Of a DNA stretch of 64,000 nt, positions 26,401-37,471 are shown piece after piece. Positions within the stretch are counted from its first letter, which is position 1; each line of letters opens with the position of its first letter. A program made the translations under genes and the position numbers. This DNA is from Trebouxia sp. TZW2008 (Eukaryota > Chlorophyta > Trebouxiophyceae > Trebouxiales > Trebouxiaceae). The DNA lies in NCBI GenBank assembly GCA_002118135.1, contig BDIU01000010.1, positions 124,001 to 188,000 on the forward strand. Direction: 5' to 3'. The notes under the pieces are model-generated. The model worked only from the letters and a program-made list of their open reading frames with translations. It did not search any database and was not told where the DNA came from.

Positions 26401-27369
26401 ATAACCTCTTGCCTTGGGTTGAGCTGAGTCACCTGATCATCGGTGTGTTTTGAGTGCAGGCAGTTTGCTGCCCTGGGCTGCGCTGTTTCATTTGATGTTC
26501 AGCGTGTGGGCCTTCTCTTGGGCTAAGTGGCCAAACACCACTGATTCAAGGCTCACCAGTAGCATCTTTGGCACATATGTCAGGACAGTTGGTGAGTGCA
26601 TGACTGACCTTTGACTCAAGTGTTGTCAGCCAGATCTGTCCTGCACTTTGACTTTTTGTCTTTATTTGCTGCTGAGGATCATGCATCACTCACATGCGCC
26701 ACTGGAGTCATACTGTCTGTAGCAGCTTTCTTGGCATGGCTAGTGCATGGTGCACAGACCATGCCTAACGAGAATCCCACCTGATTGACTTGCACAGCGC
26801 TTTGTGTGAAGCTGTAGCTGATCAAAGACGTGCCTCCTGCTGCAGCAGACAGTGACTAAAGCACACACTGGTGCAGATGAGATCTTTTTCCAGTCTCAAC
26901 AACAGCCACCAAAACTCTGTTTTGTGAAGGAACGGGCATCAGGCAGGTCTTGTTTGAAGGCAAACCAACTCAGGACTTTGGCAACAGGGTTTTACAGCCC
27001 AATGCAGTGCAGCATGCCCTGGCCTTGGTCATTCTGCTAGCGCTACTGCTGATGCGCCTCTTTGGAGCGCAGCTGCTGCGTCTGGTCTCACAAGCCTTTG
27101 CTGTGCTGGGCATGGGACGGTCCAATCAATTCAAGCTGACAAACCTGCCCTCTCTTGCAATTGCTGTGCGGTCACGGCTGCTCATTGGACCTGGGTCGTA
27201 TTCCATGGAGCAGCATGAGAAGTATGCTGCAGTCTTTGCAGCAGCCTCAAGCAGCACTGCAAAAGCTGCCCCAACAAAGCCCAAGTCAAAGAAAGAGGCC
27301 AAGCAGAAGGCCAGGGAAAAACAGGTGCGCAATGCATGCAGTTCAGGACACCATTTGTGCTTGATGTAA
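17455..27369 (+). CDS. OSCA/TMEM63/CSC1-type cation channel (17 exons)
   Basis: Exons: 17455-17866, 18161-18292, 18932-19179, 19531-19650, 20003-20351, 20572-20598, 20707-20743, 21009-21145, 21693-21837, 22359-22509, 22782-22876, 23282-23438, 23879-23988, 24507-24618, 25572-25737, 26460-26591 and 26894-27369. They sum to exactly 1,002 codons with every phase matching. Family marks in order: VTDYSVQVWDLPK ending the second membrane segment, FSQWGPV, an acidic-Ser insert, AFVTF, APEPSDVIWENLE before the core, a Cys-rich loop (CFACYC), HHTVSAETQSLTMKLFMAQF, GIYGDLVPAWYAQVG, EGPVFDLADRYGE, and SGGLPLLLPCVSI. Relatives are osmo- or mechanically gated Ca2+-permeable channels in plants and fungi; that function here is by family. 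Exon 15 appears to use a GC donor (gcaagt). The last exon might instead splice at 27324. Four exons have boundary copies. Confidence 0.8.
21100..21355 (+). repeat. Donor-side copies of channel exon 8
   Basis: The true exon ends at 21145 (coding LNLFIIFI, donor GTAGAC). Copies of the exon end plus donor follow at about 21173-21226 (FIIFVLNLLIMYV, GTACAT) and 21305-21355 (LVLDLLIIFM, GTACAT). Both lie within intron 8 when the first donor is used. Confidence 0.75.
21520..22046 (+). repeat. Copies on both sides of channel exon 9
   Basis: The true exon is 21693-21837. An acceptor-side copy at about 21515-21600 starts GFILVNLSAS, then meets an in-frame TGA where the exon has TGG. A donor-side copy at about 21960-22046 repeats the second half (CGLL then STSALNLTTTSSLAL-like) with its GT. 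The middle exon alone is intact at both ends. Confidence 0.75.
24575..24975 (+). repeat. Donor-side copies of channel exon 14
   Basis: The true exon ends at 24618 (PVFDLADRYGE, donor GTAAGC). Copies follow at about 24713-24753 (VFDLADRYEE, GTAAGC kept) and 24934-24975 (PVFDLGDLFGT, donor changed to GTCATA). Confidence 0.75.
25240..25740 (+). repeat. Three copies of the exon encoding the SGGLPLLLP helix
   Basis: Copy 1 (about 25245-25320) has lost its acceptor. Copy 2 (25374-25490) has a good acceptor and encodes LLNILFCTLLFSDGLPLLLP onward to AEKWE, but has no GT donor. Copy 3 (25572-25737) has acceptor and donor and is the exon used in the model. Copy 2 is the longest near-exon duplicate in the window and the best candidate for residual alternative use. 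Confidence 0.8.
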
Positions 27370-28217
27370 GCGTTCAATTGCAAAACATCACAGTCCACAG
27401 CAGTCTGAGACCGTACACATGCCAAGAAGTTTTCAGTACAGTTTTGCTGACACAAGACTGGCTTGCCAGGTTGCATGTTCCAGTCATGTACAGTACATGA
27501 TTGTACAAGCAGTCAGCGCTTACACTGTGGTCATTGCAATGCATGCATTGCACTGCAATGACCGACTGGAAGTATGTGCTGTAGGATTCAAGATCAGAGG
27601 ATAGCTCTGATATGGCTATGCAGCAAGCTTAATACAACATAGCTGGTTCTCTACAAGTGTATGCTGCTCAGTGTAAACACTATCTGCCATATGCAATGCA
27701 CATAGCGGTGATGTGTTTTGTACACTAATGAGGGTATTTACAGAGTTGAGAAGAACACAAAATTATCACAATATATGTGAAAGCCATGTGCAGAAAAAGA
27801 GTCTTGTTGCAGCACATGTTTGGCCACATTGCTAGAGCTTAAGCTGAAATCAACAGTACAGCTGCTGAAGTAAGTGAAGTGTAGGCCACTGATTGAAAGC
27901 AAAATCAAAGCGTGCTGAAATGTCTTGTCAAGGCTGTCAGAGGCAAAGAAAAGCACGTAACTTACTTCCTAGCAAGCAAAACCATTATTGTCTGCAAAAT
28001 CTATGCTAGCCACACTGTGACACCCACTTTCAATCAAAATGCAGGCATGCTGTGCAACATGCGCCCCTGACCACTCCTGCTGTGCTAGACTGCAGTCAAC
28101 ATACACACTCAACACTACCCAGGCCACGGGACTTTCAGCACAGGTACAGCCTGCCTAAGACAGCTAGATGCATGCACCCCACGTGCATGCATGCTGGTCT
28201 GCCGTTGATTTCTATGC
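27370..28217. other. Intergenic region between convergent genes
   Basis: It contains the 3' ends of the channel gene and the hexose transporter gene. I see no coding signal, RNA gene or repeat. Confidence 0.5.
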
Positions 28218-31200
28218 TTAACGGCGCTCGGCACCGTTGACATTGCCGCCCTGCTGTGTGGCAGGATCAACGCTCAGGCGCTGCATCTGTGTGACAATCT
28301 CACTCTGTGGTACAACACCGCCTGGGTAGGTGACGTGCCTCCAGACCTTGTGGGCGCGCACAAAGTTGGCACACTGCACATACCAAGTCACTGTCAGCCT
28401 TGAGTAAGCAAAAGAAACCTCCAAAGTTACTAAGCCCAGAGCAAACATAAGTTTCAACAAGTCACAGTGCGCCTGAGTGCACAGCATGGAAGCCACAGCA
28501 CTGCACAAAACCAGCAATAAAGAGTACAAGGTCCATTGATTGATTGCTGTGACAAGGACTCATGCAAGCATGCCTGTATGCAAAATGCAACCCATATCAG
28601 GTCTACAAAGCAACAGTAAGTTTCTCAAACACAGTAGTCTCACCTCCTCAATGGCCACTCCACGGGTCTCAGGGACAAGGAAGTAGGTGAAGAAGATAGC
28701 AACGAACTGCCAGGCACCAAAGAAGATGTAGATGCCAAACTTCAGGGAGCACAGCATGTTCAGGAAAGCTGCAGCACAAATATACACCATCAGTATAACA
28801 GTAACAACCACTTCAACAACCTTCAAGCACAAAACAACAGGCAAACCCACATCAGCTACAGACGAAACAGACAAGATAGCGTACAGCTGCTCTAGATAGC
28901 AGTTAACACAACCAAATAGCATGGGAAGCACATACTGCTGTCATCAGTAGCAAAGCACTAGGCACCAGGTAAGTCGACACACCAATGCACAAACATGGAC
29001 AACACACACGTCGCAGAGTCTTACTTTGCGTGACAGTTGCTCCAGACACAAGCTGTGTAAACACAGTGATACTCTGGCCAGCCGCACGGGTGTTCAGGTC
29101 ATGAATCTCTGATGGGATCAACCATCCAATGGGTCCCCAGGCAAAACCAAAGGAAATGGAGTACAGACCGATCTGCAAGTGAAAACAACCTCAGCAAAGC
29201 GAAATAGAAACCTCATCAGAATATCCTCAGCTGACCAAAAAGACACCTTGGCAGTGAAGCAGCTTGTGTCAGGAAACTTTGCTTCACGCAAGACAGCATA
29301 CATGCAGGCAAAAGCAACAACAGGCAGACGACAACTGGAAAAAGGGGCTTGACGCCGCTTCATATCCAATGCATCTCTGTTCAATGCTTAGTCAACATGG
29401 TCAAACATAGCTTGTGCACAACATAGCTTGTGTGCAACATAGCTTTGAATACGATAAGGAGCTCACCAGCACAATAGCTGCGATGGAGGCTCCAAATGGC
29501 AGGTTGGCTGATGTGTCGCTGGCAGCGACAGCGAACACAATGGCAACAGCAATCTCAGCAGCGAAACCCAGGATTGATCCACTGATCAACAGCACACGGC
29601 GACCAATTCTGTCCACAATCATGACGGTGATGATGGTGGCAATCAGCTGGACACCGTTGACAATGACAGCAGCAATCAGGGAGCCCTCATTGCCAGATCC
29701 TAGTGCATTGACACCAGCAAAGATCTGTGGGGCAAAGAAGGACACTCCATTCACACCAGACCACTGCCTGCACAGCACCAGGCACTTGTCAGGAACTAAT
29801 CAGCCTGCGCTTTACGTACCGGAATGCCACATCTATAGCGCCACTTCCATGGTGACAATGTGTATGTGATGCAAGCTGCACACTTCAAGCCCAAAGACTA
29901 TACAAAATACTGCTACAGAAGCAATGCACAGAGAAGCTCAGCCTGTGTAACCATCTGTATAAATTGGTATCTCTGCAGATGCAGGAGCACATTTGATGCA
30001 ATGCAGGAAGCTTAAAATCATGATCTTTGAGTTTTTGAGCTTACTGGAAGAAGGGCATGGCAATGGCAAGAATGAGCTGGGGCCTGTTCCTCCTTCTGAA
30101 AATAGCCCTCCAGGGGTTCTCCATGCCCTTCAGAGCCTCATTGGCCAACACAATGGTGTCAAACTCCACATCAACATCCTTGGTGCCACGAACCTTCTGG
30201 AGCACGTTCTTGGCCTCTGACAGGTAACCACGCTCTACCAGACTGTTCGGAGTTTCAGGCAAGAACAGACCACCTGGAAAGGGTATTGAACAATGTTGTC
30301 AGCTCAACTTCCAAACTCTTTATTGGGTTGTCAGGGAATGCTGTCAATGATGCAGCAAAGCATTCATTGAAGCACATGTGGCAGCACAAGCATGAGGTGT
30401 TGACATGCACAACCAAGTTGCAGGTTGACAACAAGCATATTTGAAGCAGGCGACCAGTAAATAGCGTGTTGGATGAAACAAACAGTCAAAGCATGCATGA
30501 CAGGCAGCGCTCACCTAGCAGCAAGATGGAGCCTGGTACAGCAGCAAGGCCCAGAGAGATCCTCCAGCCAGCAATCCATCTGTTGGTGCCAATGTTGATT
30601 GCATTGGCAACCACAATGCCACCCACAGTGCCGAGCTGGACAATGGTGTTCAGACGACCTCTCCACCTGCAGCATTGGCCATTCTCAATGCAAAACTCAA
30701 AACAACTTCTCAAGACCCAAACTTCAACCGCCACACATCTTCATGCACTCATCACCATGCACATGGCAAATGCATGGTACAGGTGACATAAATCATGTGC
30801 AGGGGACTTGCAACAAGCGCCAGCCTTGTTGCCAAAGACAGAACTCAGAACTGAACTCATGTGCTGCATGGACTCTTGCAGTGATGACCATGCACATCAA
30901 AAAGGCAGAACAAAGGCGTGGTCAACCATCACAAGATTTAGCAGGGCATACCTGGGTGGAGCCATCTCTGCTGTATAGATGAAGGCACAGTGGTCACCAA
31001 ATCCAACACCTGCAGCAACAGCAGTGCTGAGCATGCAGCAACTGCTAGCAAGCACTTACATTGAGCTGCATTTGAGATGAGTCAGCCTTCAAAAGACTGT
31101 AGGCTTACCAATGCCCCAGAAGATACGGCCCAGAAACAATGGAGCAAAAGTGTTCTTGGCTGAAGCTTGGCACACTGCTCCAATGCAGAAGGCTGTTCCA

Positions 31201-31792
31201 GCAATGATCATAGAGCTGCAGTGCAACATGGAAAAGTCAGGCGTCGGTCCCAGGATGCAAGGCCGTTACGGCAACGACCGCCTCTATCACGTACCCTTTG
31301 CGGCCCCAATGCTGGGTGAAGTACGACGCTGGAATGGACGCCAAGGCGCCGGTAAAGTGCATAAGCGCTGAGTACGCTTGCAGAGCCTTGTCATTGTATT
31401 TGCAGTAAAAGCTGCTAACACTGGTTGTTGCCGGGAAGAACCACCTGCCAAACTGTGCCATCGACTCGACACCACCTGTAGCGCCGAACGCAGGTTGAAG
31501 GCTGCGACGATACAAACAGGTGACGCAACTGCCGGAGGAGGGTGTCTGCAGACATGACATCTGCGACGGCTTAAGGCGCACCAGTGACACCGCCATCGTA
31601 TCCGAACAACACTCCTCCGCTGGCGGCGATGACGCAAGCCAGCACAACATATGTTGTTGTCTTGGCATCGACATCAATGACACCGGCTGCTGCACGCTCG
31701 ATATCTGCTGCAGATCTTAGCTTAGACGAAGGCACATACTCCTCTCCAGTCTTTGACACAATGCTAGGGCGCTCGATGCCAGGCTTCGACAT
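28218..31792 (-). CDS. H+/hexose cotransporter of the HUP/STP type (10 exons, complete)
   Basis: Exons 31792-31582, 31475-31295, 31215-31109, 31009-30952, 30666-30515, 30273-30045, 29767-29467, 29172-29025, 28768-28644 and 28373-28218 give 555 residues, close to Chlorella HUP proteins and plant STPs. This is a 12-helix major facilitator protein, expected in the plasma membrane and importing hexose with protons. Visible marks: FGYDGGVTGG in helix 1, GRKGSM after helix 2, GRIFWGIGVGFGD, EMAPPRWRGRLN, FLPETPNSL before the central loop, QQWSGVNGVSFFAPQIF in helix 7, DRIGRRVLL, GFAWGPIGWLIPSEI in helix 10 and PETRGVAIEE after helix 12. The start has a gccacgATG context. Its nine introns are free of boundary copies, unlike neighbouring genes. 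Substrate range cannot be read from sequence. Confidence 0.92.
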
Positions 31793-32124
31793 CGTGGCGC
31801 TTCAAAATTAGCAACCCCACAACAACGGAGTCTGCAGTCACTGAACAAATAAGCAGGACCTGCCTGACCGTGCCGTTGACTCAAAGATTTGTCGGACCTG
31901 CAAGGAAGGAAGAAATCTGCCCACATGATCAGCGTAACTGTACCAAAGTCTACCAATGTTACCTAATCGAAGACCACGTGCCTTAGTAGCAGTACCAGAG
32001 TCAGCACGGAAAGCGGCAAAATGCTCCCGCGCCTACCAATGGTTGCTGTATTCGTAACCCTTATGACACATTCGTAAAGATATCGTCCTATCCACAAATC
32101 GTCTAGACCACAATCTGCAGATTG

Positions 32125-33321
32125 ACCAAGCTTAAAGAATCAGGCCTCACAATCAGAGGTGGCACAGCAGATGTCACAAATCTAGAAGCTGCCCAGATGC
32201 AGGGCCAATCACTCGAGCAAGGTCAGTTGCACAAAAACAAGCAAAGTTCTCAGCATTGTGCTTGATTCATGATCAGAATGCATTTTCCTGGCTGTGTCCC
32301 TTGGTCAATGGCAACCTCCTGCTCCCAACGATCACGAAAATGTGTTGACATGAATGCTGAGAGCGCTATGTTGGCAGCTTGACAAGTCACAGGATTGACA
32401 TGTGTTCCATGTTGTTTTCAATTGACCAAGTTGCGTTTGTGCCGTCATCCCTTTGAAATCAGCCGAGTTGAGCAGCATTGTGAGAGTGATGTGCAAGACC
32501 TGCACCTAGCTTGTCAGTCACCCAATGGAACGCTGACACGTCGCTCAGTCATAATCTGTCCACTCACCAACACTGACTACAATGAACGAAGACAAACAAA
32601 GCAGATGAGACAAGCACCGGCAGCAATGCTCCTGCAGAAATGTACAGAGGTCAACAAAATAGCAAAGCAAGCTGATGCTGATGCTGATGCTGGTCGCTGA
32701 GCTATACTAGCTGGTGCTGTAAACGAGCTGCTACTGTGCAATCTGAGTCGTCGCTGAAGGTGGAGGTGAGAGCCGGTCACGAGGTCAGCAGACACACGCA
32801 GAGCGCATCAAGTCTCACAATCACGTTATGCCTGAAGCCAGACAAGCACAAGCGGTCTCGTATCGGAAGAGGGTGAGTAGCTTCAACAAGGATAGGGTTG
32901 AGGCATACTCGCAGGCACAGGCCACCCAATGACAGCCTCACTTCTTCACCTTGACCATTCACCTCCTGCTGCTTCCGGGCTGATCCCATAGCATGCATGT
33001 GAAAGCACATCAGCTTCTAAGGTGGTTGCTGCGCTTGGTGCTTGTAGTCAAAGAGTCTGTTGTTGTGGAAAACAGCAACTGGCAGATGTCACTCTGGGCT
33101 GCTCCAAGAATCAGCTGTGACTGTTGCTGATGCATGACAGGCCCTGAGCAACTGAAACAGGTTAGGAATCTATTCATTGTGTCACCAGCATGTTGCTATA
33201 CCTTCTCAACAGACCTGAGCTGATGTATTGGCTGAGGCAGAAGCTCAATCTCGCCTTGTCAACAAGAATCTGCTGATGACTATTTTGCAGAAGACACTCC
33301 TCGACCAACCAACTTGATGAC
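32125..33321 (+). CDS. Possible small plus-strand gene, two exon blocks, unidentified
   Basis: Block 1 (about 32121-32221) codes LTKLKESGLTIRGGTADVTN, then Glu/Gln-rich residues, ending at a GTCAGT donor. Block 2 (about 33217-33321) can join in phase and codes a helical stretch (DVLAEAEAQSRLVNKNLLMT), then a stop after DQPT. The combined sequence looks like a coiled coil. The 5' end and start codon are not found. It could be the end of a protein starting near 32020 or a pseudogene. Confidence 0.3.
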
Positions 33322-33401
33322 GTCTGCATATGAACTTCTGTAAAGCCAAGTCTGAAGACAGGTGATGGTTGTGGGTGCTTGTTGACGGCTCTTTTGCAGG
33401 T

Positions 33402-33707
33402 GAACCACAAGCAGATCAGCTGTCTGCTCTTAGCAGCAAGCTCGCTGCTTTGTCCTATGTGGCTGTTTTGACAAGTGCTGCTCTTAAAAGTATGCTTGCC
33501 TTGGGGAAATGCCTTCACCAGACAGGCAACATAATCTCAACAGTCAAGCAGTCTGCCAAGCATGCTCCAGTGAATGCTTTTGTTGTCATTGCCGGCTCCC
33601 CTTGGCAACCACAAACAGCACCTTGTACTGTACAGTGGACTTCCACTGATGCTGAGTGTAGACTGGACCACATGCAGGCCATCAGCGGACTGCTGTTCAT
33701 GCAATGA
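33402..33707 (+). CDS. Possible coding block, unidentified
   Basis: After a TTTTGCAG acceptor the frame is open to 33707 and codes GEPQADQLSALSSKLAALSY and further small helical residues. No family is recognised. It may be an exon of the same unit as the neighbouring blocks, or noise; its last third loses protein-like composition. Confidence 0.25.
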   Translation, partial: EPQADQLSALSSKLAALSYVAVLTSAALKSMLALGKCLHQTGNIISTVKQSAKHAPVNAFVVIAGSPWQPQTAPCTVQWTSTDAECRLDHMQAISGLLFMQ

Positions 33708-34415
33708 CTGCATGACCAATCACATAATTCACGATCATTGGAATTTTGACATCAAACACCTTCATGGGCCTCAAGATTGGGATTTTGGCAGATAGGCAGC
33801 TGATGAAGTAGGTGCCTCCTGCAATCTATGTTGCAGCACACGCTCTGAAACGCCATTCGAAACCGGTGGGACATGCCTTCACAGGTTTACTTGGCTAACA
33901 AGCACGCAAGCTAGACTTTTTCGAGGAATGGACTGCTACTTGATCTCTGCCAAGGCAGAGAAACAGGAGCTTGTGCTGTTGCGAATTGAGCTGTGGCACG
34001 CACAGGCAGCTTGCTGACCACAAGCTGTGGGTATGGTCAGCAAAAGCACCGTCTCTTGAAGGGTCGCTTGTACAGGAGCAGAACAAAGGATGACCTGATG
34101 AGTTGTGCTGCAGAGCTGATCTTACACCGTACACAGGCATACAGAGAATCTGAATGACATACCTGCGGCGCCAATTATGCTGCTTGATTGCAGTGCATTG
34201 GCAGGCCTCGTTCAGCTACAAAAGGCGACACACAGGACAGAAAATTCTCCGCAGGACGGATCAGGCCTAGGACCGAGGTTTACTAACATCTCTAAGAGAT
34301 TACTCATTTTGTTACTCAGCTGCATGGCCAGCCGTATGAGCAACAGCAAAGCGCAAGCTGACGCTTCGTGTTTGTCATCAGGGTATGACCAAGGTCACGC
34401 AATGCCCCTCTACAG

Positions 34416-34541
34416 GTGGAAATGCTCTCTTCCACAGAAGTTAGGAAGAGGTTTGACACGGTGCGCCATGGAGCGATCGGTACAAGCTTGTTCTGGCTTT
34501 TCTGTCTGAACCCAGAATTTGCCCCAGCCCCAAGTACTTAA
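34416..34541 (+). CDS. Possible terminal exon, unidentified
   Basis: After a CTCTACAG acceptor the frame codes VEMLSSTEVRKRFDTVRHGA followed by a hydrophobic stretch, and stops with TAA at 34539-34541. The composition is convincingly protein-like, but the upstream exon it joins is not established. Confidence 0.35.
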   Translation: MEMLSSTEVRKRFDTVRHGAIGTSLFWLFCLNPEFAPAPST

Positions 34542-35295
34542 GCAGGAGGGCTCTCGACAGCTTTCGCCGTGCGCATACTGGAACCAGGCACAGCAGAGTG
34601 TTGAAACTATGAACAGATAAGCTTGTCACAGGAAGAATTCCATATTGCAAAGAGGTGAGCACACAAAGCGTCACATCAGCGTGTGCTGTAAACGCGATGT
34701 TAACTCACTCTAGTGCTGTTGACATCCTGGAACATCCATATGGCCTACGACCTGTAACTTTCCTTAGCGTGTGCAAGCCTTGCGTCAGCTTGATAGGCGA
34801 GGTCTGTTGAGGTTCAAGTTCTGCAGCACGCCATGGATCGACGTCAGGCAGATGTATGCACCATCCATGGAGAGCGTGCAAGCAACATACAGACTCTCAA
34901 TGTCTGTCAGGAAATGACGATGCTCATACAATGTCCAAGACTCGCTTGTTTCATGTCAAGTCAAGGGACTTCAAAAGCCTTTCTGAAGCGGCCAGTCGAG
35001 CATGAGGCAAGAATTTATGCACTGTCTGAATGCTACAACTGCAAGGCAATGCATCATTGTAGCAGACAGTGCTGAAGATGCCTTACACTTGCGCAAGCCT
35101 TGCTGTTTTGCCACGAAACATAATAGTGTGTATAACGGAGTTGAGTCTATGCGCAAGAAGGTCGTATGGAAATCACACGAGTGGCGTTGGTTGCAGTGCC
35201 TATATGCCGGTTCGTAACTCCTAAAGGACGTTACAACCTAGGACTGGTATTGTAACGCACGCAGCCGTTACAGTGTGTGCTGAATATATAAGTAC

Positions 35296-35409
35296 CTTGC
35301 TGACTGCTGACTCTGATCCAGCTTGCAAAAGATCAAGCATTATCCTGATTACGTCACGCCACGTGATCTGTGAGTCATCTGTGAGGTTCTGCAGAAGCTT
35401 TTGCAAACC
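35296..35409 (-). CDS. Probable internal exon of an unidentified minus-strand gene
   Basis: Exactly 38 codons lie between a TTCCACAG acceptor and a GTACTT donor, coding GLQKLLQNLTDDSQITWRDV, then a Leu/Ile-rich helix. A possible 3' exon near 34905-34785 on the same strand ends in a stop, but the phases I tried do not join. No family is recognised. Confidence 0.4.
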
Positions 35410-35749
35410 CTGTGGAATGTAAATATTCATGACATCCACATGCGAAAAACCCTGTGATTATGTCATGGTGCACGCGGTAGCCTTGTGTAGTCATCAGGCC
35501 CTTTTCTTACAATATTACTACAGCTTTATTTACTTAAAAGATTAGTAAGTTCACAGATTTATAGGAGGGTTTAGGGTGCCCATTATGAAGATCAGCAGTA
35601 TACAGCATGAAGGGCCCAACAGCAGCTTGAGAATACCTGGAGAGTACTAGCTTTGTGGCTATTATTGGTATCTCACATTGCAATATAATGTAGCTGGAAA
35701 CTCCCTTGGCTGTTATCTGCACTGGACTGCAAAGCTAGACACTCTGACT

Positions 35750-36019
35750 GAGTTCTCGCCGTCAGAAGCATTTGTTCTGGCGTCCGTGAGTGTGAGCTTG
35801 AAGAATGAGAGATGGGGTCCAGATTTTCAACAAGTGGCTGCGATGAAGAAGGAGCACAGCCTTGGAGGCGGCCTAGGTATGGGTTGGGGAAGTCCTTTCA
35901 GGGTTAGCCGCAGGGATGACGAACATGAGTCAGATCTTGCACAACATCTAGATCTTGCTGATTATGTCACAGAAGGCTTTCTAGATGTGCAATTCATTGT
36001 TGATAGAGTAGACCAATAA
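35750..36019 (+). CDS. Possible coding block, unidentified
   Basis: An open frame from about 35678 to a TAA at 36017-36019 codes a Ser/Glu-rich stretch with FSPSEAFVLASVSVSLKNER and a Gly-rich GGGLGMGWGSPF segment. There is no domain I recognise, and an aataaa-like string overlaps the stop. It could be a short gene or a terminal exon. Confidence 0.3.
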   Translation, partial: EFSPSEAFVLASVSVSLKNERWGPDFQQVAAMKKEHSLGGGLGMGWGSPFRVSRRDDEHESDLAQHLDLADYVTEGFLDVQFIVDRVDQ

Positions 36020-36400
36020 AGCATTGCTGGTAGCGCTGCAGAAGGTTGCTTGCAAGGTGTCTTGCATAGGGTTGCAGCATTTGTCAAGCAGCAAATCATT
36101 GGCTGTGCAGAGTGTTGCATGTGCGTCATTGCCTTCTTGTGTACTTTGCAGCTCAGTTTCAACCAGCAAGCTTTCATTGATTAGCTTTGAACTGCTTTGT
36201 GTAGCTATGTTTTTAGGACTGAATGTCAAATAGGCCTCGCTGCGCTGCTGCACTCTGCACTGCACTTTGGAAACAGTTTAGCAGCTTAGTTTTGGTAGCT
36301 TCTATAACTACTAGCTAGCATAAGCAAGTGATTCGTGAAATCCTTCATGTTCAACAGGATCCTAAGATCCTAGGCAGTGTTGCTTGAGCAGCATGACATC

Positions 36401-36493
36401 ATGGAGAGGACCCGAACTCCTGCTCTTAGCACCTTTCTTGTGCGCAAAAGTCCGAATCTAAGTGCCGACATGTTAATTCCTGGATCTGAAGAC
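36401..36493 (+). CDS. Possible exon ending at a GTAAGT donor, unidentified
   Basis: The frame from ATG 36401 codes MERTRTPALSTFLVRKSPN and ends at a consensus GTAAGT. It is also open upstream to about 36375. I could not connect it to a following exon. Confidence 0.3.
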
Positions 36494-36907
36494 GTAAGTC
36501 TGTTACATTGATGTTGCACTGATGGGTGAGCACACCTTGTAATGATTGCAAGAATTGCTTCAGATGCTGGCATGACCGAGATCGCGTACTCGTCATTGCC
36601 TGGGAGACCTGTTCAAGCAGTCAATCATCTGTGCATTATTTGCTTGGCAAGATTGCTGTCATAAGCCCTTTGAACCTGAATTGCATTGTCAGCCCCTGTG
36701 CTCCAAGCAAGTCAGTGCGCAATGATTTTGCCAGCAGGCACCTAGAAAGCTGTCGAGATGGCAAAATCCGCAGATGTGATAGATCTAAGCCCGTGTCCAT
36801 ATGAGGAGTACTAGTGCTGGCTCATCAATGGTAGCAGCTGCTGCAACATTGTGTGATCATGAGCTCTAGTTCACCTTCCAAGATGCGTTGCATGAGACTT
36901 ATGTTTG

Positions 36908-37471
36908 TCAAGTGATGTGCAACTCAGGAACCTTTACAGAGTCGAAACTTTTTGAAATGCTGCTGCACCTATGCTTTTGAACACGGCGCAGTTGCAAGAC
37001 AGGTGGAAAATTTTCTGGCTGTTTAGTCCAGAGCTTGTGCGCAATTTGATTTTCTTTCAGCCGATTAGCAAGACTGTGTAGCTGCTGCTCACCCTTCACT
37101 TCTAAACCTACCTTCACAGACAGCATGGCGTGATATGTAGCTTGCTGTGGCAAAGTGTTGCTTTTTTTAGACGAATCTAAAGAAATGCTTTGTTTGGCAG
37201 GGACCTTGTGCATGTGTTCCAGATTGTGGCCAGCACAATAGGCATTGGCTGCTGCGTTGTCTTTGCTGAGCCACAAAGCAGCTGTCGATGCGTGGCAGGC
37301 TTGGGCAATGATGCTTCCCAGCGGCCAATTCAAACTAGTCCACAGGTCTTTCCTGAGCACAAGGTGTTGAACAAGATCCTCCGGGGGAGCAGCTTCCGGA
37401 TTGCGACTGTCAATTGTGTCGGGTGTCTGCCACACTGTGTCCTTTGTTGCAGCCGCAGGTGCTGTTGACAT
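36908..37471 (-). CDS. PTRHD1: PTRHD1-like putative peptidyl-tRNA hydrolase
   Basis: The 187-residue frame is related to PTRHD1, which belongs to the Pth2 fold. Marks: LVQHLVLRKDLW (core strand 1), NWPLGSIIAQACHAS (the helix with the family's Gly and conserved Gln/Ala/Cys), LANRLKENQIAHKLW and TKQPENFP. About 31 codons between MHK and VGLEVKGEQQL have no counterpart in the family. They are bounded by GT (from 37204) and AG (to 37112) and are best read as a 93-base intron; the spliced protein would be about 156 residues. Hydrolase activity of PTRHD1 itself is not well established, so the product name is by family. The start at 37471 gives a Ser/Ala/Pro-rich leader of about 30 residues. Confidence 0.8.
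   Translation of the reverse strand: MSTAPAAATKDTVWQTPDTIDSRNPEAAPPEDLVQHLVLRKDLWTSLNWPLGSIIAQACHASTAALWLSKDNAAANAYCAGHNLEHMHKVPAKQSISLDSSKKSNTLPQQATYHAMLSVKVGLEVKGEQQLHSLANRLKENQIAHKLWTKQPENFPPVLQLRRVQKHRCSSISKSFDSVKVPELHIT

Larger units (their letters stand above)
31793..36907. other. Unresolved region with scattered exon-like blocks
   Basis: After the hexose transporter promoter, this 5-kb stretch has no ORF longer than about 115 codons and no recognisable domain. Blocks with good composition and splice-like edges are listed separately, on both strands. There may be one or two short plus-strand genes and one minus-strand gene, or decayed genes. A perfect gctgat run lies at 32669-32690. 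Confidence 0.4.
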
